Positions 56,927 to 64,000 of a stretch of DNA of 64,000 nt are shown here, one piece after another (within the stretch, counting starts at the first letter, position 1; every line of letters starts with the position of its first letter). Below the pieces are notes generated by a model. The model was not told the DNA's origin. It saw only the letters and a program-made list of their open reading frames with translations, and made no database searches. Source of the stretch: Bisporella sp. PMI_857 (Eukaryota > Ascomycota > Leotiomycetes > Helotiales > Helotiaceae); assembly GCA_021307315.1 (NCBI GenBank), contig JAJSPD010000046.1, positions 248,001-312,000 of the forward strand. The letters run 5' to 3'. Made by a program: the position numbers and the translations under genes.

Positions 56927-57861
56927 GTGTGTAAAGAAGCACCGAATAAAGTAGGTGAACGAACTTTGATTAACTAGGAGAAACCTTGCAAATGGTACTC
57001 TTAGGACAAATTTGCCTATATATCGCATGCAATGGCTGGAATGGGGTCGTTTCAGAATAGGTTTAATTTGCAGTTGCGAACTTGAATACGCATTCTTCCT
57101 ATCAATATTCTAGTTCCCAGCTCTTTCAAAGGCTACAACGACTGCGAGGGTAATATTCGGAACTAATCCCATAATAAAGCGGCAATTGGAGCGTAGGAAG
57201 CAGCTTGTTGCCCATAAGAGACATAGCCGGATAGCCGAATTGAAGCCTACGTATAGCCCAGATATTGAGGCACGGGAGCTCCTTGGCTCTGGATGGTAGC
57301 GTGGTTCCGATATTGTATTTGGGAGCATACCTGGCTTTGAACAACCGTGTAATTCTGACGTGGAGAGGGATAACCCTGGCGACAAGATGAAGCATCACAC
57401 TGATCCGTCGGTTATTGGTCGAACCGGGCGTAGATCTCCGCCGTATGCCGCGTTACCAGAAATCTTGTTGTTCACAACTCAAAGATAATGGTGGAATAAA
57501 ACTCAGGCTGAAGAGCAACTCGAGTTCGGCTGATGATGAATTTCGGTGTCTGTTTTGTACCTTTTTTGTAGGGATATCCTGTGAGACTGATTGCCCATAA
57601 CAAGGTTACATGGTGGAAGTTTCTGGGGCGGTCCCGGGACCGGGCTGCCCCAGAAACATAGTTAATATTAACAAAAAATCGGGTATGTTAACTGAATATT
57701 ATGAATTGTGATGTAATCTGGACTAGAAGTCATCTCTACGTATGATCATTAACAATGGTATCTACCCAAACGCCTTCTCAAGCCCGTCGTATATTCATCG
57801 GACCTAATAATTGTACTTCCCAACAAGATATTTACAGATAAACCCACTCTTTCTCATTCAC
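56927..57861. other. Intergenic with an unidentified frame
   Basis: Overlapping minus-strand frames at 57110-57398 (91 codons in two frames) suggest a decayed coding segment, but no family is recognised. Confidence 0.4.
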
Positions 57862-60417
57862 TCAACTTCCTCTCCAAGCTACAGGCACCGCAGGTGGGGG
57901 TCCATAATTAGGCTCTTGATATATCCCTGTCTTCGTCTGATGTATGACCTGTGCAGGCCCGGCACTCCCCCACTGCCAGCCATGTGTTCCCTGATACGGC
58001 ATATTCTGTTGCGGTACGGCAGAGTGAGGGTTCTGCCACTGTTGTTCTGGGATTTGGTTTGTGGGTTGTGCGTAGCTCTGAACTGAGGTATAATTTGCGC
58101 CCGCAGTAGGTTGGCCATAGCTCTGTAATGGGGCATAGGCGGCACTCGTGGCTGGTTGTGCATAGTTCTGTTGAGGCATGTATGTTTGGCTCTGATACTG
58201 GTTTTGGTTGTAATTTGGGTAATTTTGCTGCGAAGCCCCTGCGAAATAGTCCTTTTCAGTCGTAATTTGTCCAGGTGGAGGCGGGAAATACGGTGGTGGT
58301 GGGCTTCCCACTGTCCCTATACTGGCCACAGACCCTGCCCTCCCATGAAGCATTATAGGTGCAGCATGAGAGTTATATTGTTGTTGATTTGGTGTTGGGG
58401 CTCCAGAATAATAGCCTGAGTCATGTCGTTGATAGCCTGGTTGAGATGCGTATGATGGCTTTTGAACGGATGGAAGAGATGGATAGTTTTGTGGGTTGTA
58501 TGTGGATGCGTAAGGCGAAGCAGTTCCGGATGCGGGGGTAGGTTGAGGTTGGTATTCTGGCTGAGATGATGGAGAAGTTTGTTGAGTAATGTTGATGGGT
58601 GTAGGTTGTTGGATGATTTGGTAATCCTGCTGAGGTTGTTGGGCGGGAATTGTCGGTGATAGTGCAACTGGCGCAGGTGGTGGCGAGGAAATCGATGCTG
58701 CTACAAGTTGAGGAGGGCTTGTATTTTGCTGTTGTGACTCAGTGGTTATCGTTGCATGCTGTAGTTGAGATGTAGTTAAGCTCTTTCGTTCTAGATTCCC
58801 CTCTGGCAGTAGTACGGATGTTGTTTGAGGCGGAGGCGGAGGCGTAATATTTTGCTCTACTGGTTCACTGGTGATACCTGCAGCGACGACGGTCTCTTGA
58901 ATAACAGTCTGGACCGCATTTGCAGCCTGGAATTGTACAGCACTACTGGCAACCACCACATTACCTCTTGGTTTCAAGCTCTGCATAACTGACATAGATC
59001 TCACAGGTGCAGTTACCGCAGGACTCGCTTGAACCGCAGCACCAGCAACAGCCACACCACCCTTCTTACTCAGACTTTCATTCACAGACATTGGCTTCGG
59101 CTGAATAATGACATTCTCTGAGGGTTGAATAGTCACACCTCGTTTCTCCAATTCCATGGCAAGCAATCTGGCCTTTAGTAATGCAATTTCCTCTTCCATA
59201 GTCATCTCGATTTTCTCTATTCCTGCATCTTGAGACTGCATATCTTGTGATTCTGAGTATGCTGGTGCTGGGGTAGAGCATTCATCTTGTTCGGTGGATT
59301 GAATATTTGCATTATATGCTGGGCTTTTTTCGGAGAAATATGATTCTGGTATTGGCCCTGCCTGAGCCGAGAAGGCGGTTGGGATCGTGATGAGATGTAT
59401 TTTATTTTCCGACCGTGAAGTAGCATCTGATTGTGTAATTTGTTCGTTGGTAGAGGTTTCTGGTTGATATTGTGGTATTGCACTACCCAAGGCCTCTTGC
59501 GGAGCTTCTTGAAGAGGTGGTGGCGGCATCTCAGGCTGGTGTGAGGGTTGCTCTGGCTGGTATGGACTCTGTGTTATTGAAGCTGGCTGATAATATTGCT
59601 GCTGGTGTGAAGCTGGCTGATATGAAGCTGCTTGTGGTTGATAGGGGACTTGGTTCTGTACATTGGCTTGGGCCATCGGTGGTGCAATAGCTTGCTGAAC
59701 TAATTGCTGCTGTTGGGCGACTGGTTGATATCCTGAGCTGCTGTGCGCCCCGGGAATAGGGACCGGTGCATATATTGGTTCAGGAACGGGTTGACCAGGG
59801 AGTTGTGGTTGGAATTGCGGGTTGATTTGCTGCATTCCATATCCAGGCTGGCCGGCATAACCAGGTTGTGCAGTCATTTGTGGATTGAGACTTTGTTGTT
59901 GCATTGCAAACTGCTGCTGCATATAATCATTCTGCATCTTCATCGCTAATTTATGCTCCGCACTCTTCTTCTCATGCTCTGTGTGTACGTGCTCTATTAC
60001 AGCACCCGTTCCGTCCAACGCAGCATGAGCAACTAGGTACTCGACACCCTTCTCTCCTGCCGCTCCTCCTAAGACGTCAGCTCCTGGTCCTGCTAGTCCC
60101 AGCGTCGCGCCAGCGATGACACCAGAGATAGCCATGGGAGCTATAACGTCACGTTTTCTTGTATTATGAGTCGCTCCTCGGGCCTGTAGTCCTCGCTCAA
60201 TGATTTCCCTCTTCTTCCTTGCATTGTGAATCCTTGGCGTTGAAAGACCGAGTCCCACAAGTGATATACCAGCTGTTAATGGAGAAAAGAGAATCGCTGC
60301 TCCTGTCGAAGTTGCCCCTCCTGCGATCTGACGTGTGTAGTTCTCCCATTCCTTTTGGAGTTGTTCGGTTGATAGGCCATTGACCTTATTCTGGTAGTCA
60401 TTATAGTCGAACGGCAT
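57862..60417 (-). CDS. Large Gln/Pro-rich low-complexity protein
   Basis: A single-exon 851-aa protein. The first about 160 residues are well ordered: DYQNKVNGLSTEQLQKEWENY, then two Gly/Ala-rich hydrophobic stretches (about residues 33-60 and 90-125) that could be membrane-inserting helices, and a charged EHEKKSAEHKLAMKMQ segment. From about residue 165 on, it is almost wholly Gln, Pro, Tyr, Ser and Ala, with YQP/QQ repeats, except a coiled-coil-like piece MTMEEEIALLKARLLAMELE near 400-420. Such tails are disordered and can be prion-like. I know similar N-terminal regions from fungal proteins without known role. No function is claimed. Confidence 0.85.
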   Translation of the reverse strand: MPFDYNDYQNKVNGLSTEQLQKEWENYTRQIAGGATSTGAAILFSPLTAGISLVGLGLSTPRIHNARKKREIIERGLQARGATHNTRKRDVIAPMAISGVIAGATLGLAGPGADVLGGAAGEKGVEYLVAHAALDGTGAVIEHVHTEHEKKSAEHKLAMKMQNDYMQQQFAMQQQSLNPQMTAQPGYAGQPGYGMQQINPQFQPQLPGQPVPEPIYAPVPIPGAHSSSGYQPVAQQQQLVQQAIAPPMAQANVQNQVPYQPQAASYQPASHQQQYYQPASITQSPYQPEQPSHQPEMPPPPLQEAPQEALGSAIPQYQPETSTNEQITQSDATSRSENKIHLITIPTAFSAQAGPIPESYFSEKSPAYNANIQSTEQDECSTPAPAYSESQDMQSQDAGIEKIEMTMEEEIALLKARLLAMELEKRGVTIQPSENVIIQPKPMSVNESLSKKGGVAVAGAAVQASPAVTAPVRSMSVMQSLKPRGNVVVASSAVQFQAANAVQTVIQETVVAAGITSEPVEQNITPPPPPQTTSVLLPEGNLERKSLTTSQLQHATITTESQQQNTSPPQLVAASISSPPPAPVALSPTIPAQQPQQDYQIIQQPTPINITQQTSPSSQPEYQPQPTPASGTASPYASTYNPQNYPSLPSVQKPSYASQPGYQRHDSGYYSGAPTPNQQQYNSHAAPIMLHGRAGSVASIGTVGSPPPPYFPPPPGQITTEKDYFAGASQQNYPNYNQNQYQSQTYMPQQNYAQPATSAAYAPLQSYGQPTAGANYTSVQSYAQPTNQIPEQQWQNPHSAVPQQNMPYQGTHGWQWGSAGPAQVIHQTKTGIYQEPNYGPPPAVPVAWRGS

Positions 60418-62477
60418 CTTGACGTTTGATGTGCCCCCTCAAGGCGGAATGAATGGATGTATGTCGGGCGAGACTTTGAGATCAACAGCGGGAAATCCTT
60501 GATCTTGAGGGTACTCGGTGACACAAATACATTTCCACATTTTCGGTGTCATGCGTGTATGACACGATACAATAAAATAGTGGGATAGAAATCAGCCCTG
60601 TCCTTTCCCCAACCATACAATTAAGCCTCCCACGAAGCCCCGCCAAGTTCCAGATCAACGCCCTCTGTTTCTAGTTGGGATTAATCATTTGTGAAGAGTA
60701 GCCCCCACTCAGCCGCAGCTGAGCTGTTTACAATAAGTCATTGGATTTTTGGAGCCATAAAGGAAAAACAAGCTTTGCTAAGCTCAGGCGCCAAGTCGGA
60801 TTTAAGCTTGAATGGGAATGAAATAGCGAATGCTCGAAGGAGATCCCATGCTTTGATATGCGCTGAATATTATTACTTGAACGATGATAACGGACTGTCG
60901 CGAAAAAAGTTGCTGTTGAAACCAAAACTAGGTCAACAACGTACTGTAGTTGCCTGAAAAAAAAAAAAAAAAGAGGCGAAATTATGAATAATCTCCTCTC
61001 AGTATCTGATGGTGGTGCTATTTATAGTAGGAAGTATATTGAGGGATGCTTTAGATAAGCCCCCCATAACCGATATAAAGCCATTGGAAGTACCATACTC
61101 AATACACCAAGGTGCTTTGCGCTGAAATATTTTCAACTGATTCTATAGATGATTGCGAAGAATAAGTTAAATCCATCATCATTTTTGTCAATAGTACCAG
61201 TCACAATACAAATTGCATTTCCTCATCAATCACCTGCAGAGCATATTTGAACATCTATGATGGTAATCAGTCAACTTACACCCGTATGTAATAAGTCCTA
61301 GACGGCGAGAAGAAGAACATAAATCAATTTTAAATGATTACTGAGGTAGAATTATGCTTGAAAGTTTCTTACCTGGAGGCGAAGCTCCAAGGAAGTTTGC
61401 GAAACGGATGCAACCTGGTCGGGCTTTCCTTTGGATTGAACTGGAGGAATTGTTTAGGAATTTCTCGTGTAGCATGAATTGATGATCCTTCGACTTTCCA
61501 CCTGAAAAAAAATCACTTCTAGAGGCCGCAAAAAGTCTTTCGAACGTGTAGAACTTTTCCTATCCAGGGATATTGGACGAAGTAGCAAAGACTGAATTCC
61601 TATCTTCGAAAGCACCTTCCAATGTAAAGTCATGGAGCTTCTAGGCGGAGCCTTGTCCTCCACATGTTCCTCCTGACTTCAATGGGCAATCGAGCCTACG
61701 TCAATGGAGATTTCATTTGTGAATGGCCGTTATAGAGTGCACGTACTACCAAAAGAGGGCATTTAATGTGTGATTGTTGTAGCGTTATTAGAGGATTTAT
61801 TTGGCTACCAGACTGTAATGTGGACATGAAACCGAGAGAACGCATGTGAAAGTTTGGGGCCTAATTTGTGGCTGTATCACATTCTAAGAGGTCGTTTAAT
61901 GTGGACCTGTTCATGAGGTTGTCCATGAGGCTTGAGCTCGTGTGGGCCTAGGAGCAACTCTTGACCTGTATTATCCCCCACGGTAGTTCCTGAGAAAGGT
62001 GTATCAGAGCTAGCCATCACTGTTGGAGATTCGTCGTCGTACTGAGACATGAAGGTGCCAGTTGCCTTCGAAGAAATGCTAGTGAGGATGTGAAGGACTA
62101 AAGTTTGAGGTGATGAAGGTGAGGTGACGAGAGGAGGGAGTAGAGAGAAAATGGAATTGCAGCGTTCTCATGGGCCGCTCCGAGCTACGCTACACGGCTT
62201 TCTGGTAATTACTAATTTATTCAGCAGCATTCACTAATGGGAAAGTAGATGTTAATGGCAACATACACTCAAGTTGCGCATATATGAAATAAACTCGGGT
62301 GAATCTTGGGAGGTGAAATAATCTCCTTGTAACACCTTTATATAGATTCAGGCCTGCGCTAGGCACACGGAGAAGTTGGACATGATCGAGTCGAGGCCAT
62401 TGCTTATGAGGGTATGTATGTTGGCGGTAGCGGCATGCCCATGTTTTCTGCTTGCGTGCTTAAACAAATGCATGACT
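60418..62477. other. Intergenic
   Basis: A poly-A run of about 15 at 60,957-60,972. Short frames only (60691-60957; 61454-61663 minus), none recognised. Confidence 0.5.
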
Positions 62478-63074
62478 TTATCTTCCCTTCTCACTTGGAG
62501 CTGACCCGCCAACGTATGGTGGAGGTACCTCACCTACCCCCCCGACCATTAATTCTTCTCTCTGTTCCACTCTCTCGTAATCCGGTAACGCATTATCGAC
62601 ACTGCTTTCGGTCCAGGTGCCTAGCACATCATCAAACGGCATATTGAGCTCCTCTCCTAATTGTGCAAAGCGCGCGGAGTATTCCCTCAACACATCTTCT
62701 CCTTCCCGCAACCACTCTGTAATCTGATCTCTCCTCTGCCTGACATCATCTGTTGTGGATTGAGGCCCAGGTGTGTATGGCGGAACATCCGGGGCACTGT
62801 AAGCAGGCAGTTCTGAGCCGCTACCTTGGGAAGTAACGGGAGGGGCCGGATCTGGATCTGGAGAGGGAGGGCTGGTTGTACTCGATGTAGAAGAGTTCTG
62901 GGAGTGCCCGTATCTCTGTATCCAAAGGTTGTGTTCGCGGAGGGACGTTCGTAAGGCATCAAGCTCTGAGGCTAGAGATGGTATCAAACGACGAAGATCT
63001 TGGTATGCAGTTTGAGATTCTGATTCGGCATGGGATGGAGGTGGGTCTGGGTTTGTATTGGTGTTAGATGCCAT
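62478..63074 (-). CDS. 198-aa low-complexity acidic protein, function unknown
   Basis: Starts MASNTNTNPDPPPSHAESES at 63074; a helical AYQDLRRLIPSLASELDALR segment near residues 22-42 and a Ser/Pro-rich middle (SPPSPDPDPAPP) follow. The second helical part is RRDQITEWLREGEDVLREYS, then RFAQLGEELNMP, and the end is PPPYVGG. The two amphipathic helices could form coiled coils; PPxY occurs twice (PPYTPG-like and PPPYVGG), a WW-domain or ubiquitin-ligase binding motif. The open frame extends upstream to 63497, but that part is a run of hydrophobic and stop-free UTR-like text with a GAT microsatellite, so 63074 is preferred. Confidence 0.7.
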   Translation of the reverse strand: MASNTNTNPDPPPSHAESESQTAYQDLRRLIPSLASELDALRTSLREHNLWIQRYGHSQNSSTSSTTSPPSPDPDPAPPVTSQGSGSELPAYSAPDVPPYTPGPQSTTDDVRQRRDQITEWLREGEDVLREYSARFAQLGEELNMPFDDVLGTWTESSVDNALPDYERVEQREELMVGGVGEVPPPYVGGSAPSEKGR

Positions 63075-63079
63075 GATAA

Positions 63080-63105
63080 TGGCGATGATGATGATGATGA
63101 CGATT
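63080..63105 (+). repeat. GAT trinucleotide microsatellite
   Basis: About six GATGAT units directly 5' of the gene at 62478-63074, in its presumed leader. Confidence 0.7.
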
Positions 63106-63510
63106 TTAAATATGATAGATGTTCTTTTCGAATGCTGTATTGTGGTTGATATGTTTGCTTGCCAAGTAAAATATATAATGTAATGTAAATGCAAGTTTTT
63201 GGCTGACAGCGAGGCGGGAGGCGGAAGGCTGAGGAGTGACAATGTTAGCCTAACTGCCAGCCTGGACTTTCTTCTTTGAGTCAAGGGCGTGGTGTTATTC
63301 ATCACGTGATTACACTCGGCACTTACAGTACCTCTATTCCCGATCCCCGATAACGAAATTTCGCCTCCATGATTATGCAATTGAGATCCCCGAGACAGTA
63401 AATCATCCATAAACCCATTACTAATTATAAATATAAGGCACAAAATCCCCGTGCGTCTCTTTTTTAGTGAGCCAGGAAGTAAGATACTCTCCACCAAGAA
63501 ACACCCACCA

Positions 63511-64000
63511 TGGTTAAATACTTCTTCGATATGGAGTCCCCAATTGCTAACTACTATCTAGACAAGCTTACAAACAAACGGCGCATTCGTTCGTCCACCT
63601 TCCGCATTCCGCAACTTCATATCCAAAGAACCCAATGCCCAATTTGCCCCCGAAAAAGGCAGATATGCGCTCTACCTCTCCCCTAACTGTCCCTGGGCGC
63701 ATCGAACAATCATAGTCCGCAAGCTCAAGCATCTCGAAGACATTATAGACCTCTACCTGATTGGCGCTTGGGGAGAAGAAGGCTGGGCCTTCAACGGCGC
63801 CAATGGCACGCATCCCGAAGACCCTTTGCACGGCTTCAAAACCATTAAAGAACTCTATCTGCATGTTGACCCATCACACACCGGACGCTCCACAGTCCCC
63901 GTACTTTGGGACAAGAAGACGGACACCATTGTGAATAACGAGAGCTCTGAGATCATACGCATGTTCTATGATAACTTCGATGAGTTCTTGCCAGAGGAAT
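63511..64000 (+). CDS. Glutathione transferase, ECM4/xi class (partial)
   Basis: The 5' part of a glutathione transferase of the S-glutathionyl-hydroquinone reductase type, cut by the window end. From 63562 the frame reads TNGAFVRPPSAFRNF, FAPEKGRYALYLSPNCPWAH (catalytic Cys in CPWAH), RTIIVRKLKHLEDII and PVLWDKKTDTIVNNESSEII. These enzymes reduce glutathionylated quinones in the cytosol. The likely start is ATG 63511-63513 followed at once by a 48-bp intron (GTTAAA...GCTAAC...TCTAG, 63514-63561), giving MTSLQTNGAF. Without this intron the ATG frame (MVKYFFDME...) leads away from the conserved frame. The start exon is therefore a single codon, which should be checked. Confidence 0.85.

Noticed and set aside
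58156..60119. Frames opposite or beside the 851-aa protein
   Set aside because: Low-complexity shadow frames of the Gln/Pro-rich repeats.
63075..63497. N-terminal extension of the gene at 62478 to an ATG at 63497
   Set aside because: Hydrophobic, isoleucine-run text over a GAT repeat looks like leader DNA; the ATG at 63074 gives a coherent protein.
1..64000. tRNA genes, rRNA, CRISPR arrays, telomere repeats
   Set aside because: No tRNA B-box with a fitting cloverleaf, no regular short repeats with spacers and no TTAGGG arrays were seen on reading; a covariance search would be decisive for tRNAs.

Overview
The window reads as nuclear DNA of a filamentous ascomycete (Pezizomycotina). The grounds are short GT-AG introns of about 50-100 bp, several with a CTAAC-like branch site, and fungus-specific families: HET, Zn2Cys6 regulators, NB-ARC/TPR and WD40 proteins, CorA-like membrane proteins and a DHA1 MFS pump. 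Leotiomycetes is a guess from the style of the proteins. The window is gene-poor and rich in relics and small mobile elements.

Layout. 1-2.9 kb: no recognisable gene. 2.9-24 kb: an accessory region dominated by self/non-self-type and signalling families. It holds a decayed hydrolase-NB-ARC-TPR gene, an internally deleted M20 amidohydrolase, an intact carbonyl-reductase-like SDR, a MULE-type MITE, kinase and CorA-like fragments, an amino-acid permease relic, a WD40 relic, an intact HET gene, two tandem small paralogues with the same intron position, a nearly complete CorA-like gene with one frameshift, and an intact divergent kinase. 24-29 kb: gene desert with a possible LTR. 29-37 kb: a secreted ThuA-domain protein, a solo LTR, an esterase with one nonsense codon, an SDR and an AIF/AMID-type FAD oxidoreductase. 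37.8-41.9 kb: a pogo-type MITE, then a composite element in which a pogo/Fot1-like transposon sits inside one arm of a long inverted-repeat element with minisatellite arms. 41.9-43 kb: relic of a fungal transcription factor.

43.5-57 kb looks like a small metabolic cluster. An aldehyde dehydrogenase and a Zn alcohol dehydrogenase are transcribed divergently; a Zn2Cys6 regulator (760 aa, seven exons, phases consistent) and an MFS pump (590 aa) are also divergent. Beside them lie relics of a second Zn alcohol dehydrogenase and of an amidohydrolase-type (aromatic acid decarboxylase-like) enzyme. A role in oxidising and exporting an aromatic or phenolic compound is inference. 57.8-64 kb: two low-complexity proteins and the 5' part of an ECM4-type glutathione transferase cut by the window edge.

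Several relics carry C-to-T type lesions (CAG to TAG, CAT to TAT, TGG to TGA), in keeping with repeat-induced point mutation but not proof of it. All exon structures were deduced by eye from reading frame, splice signals and family resemblance.
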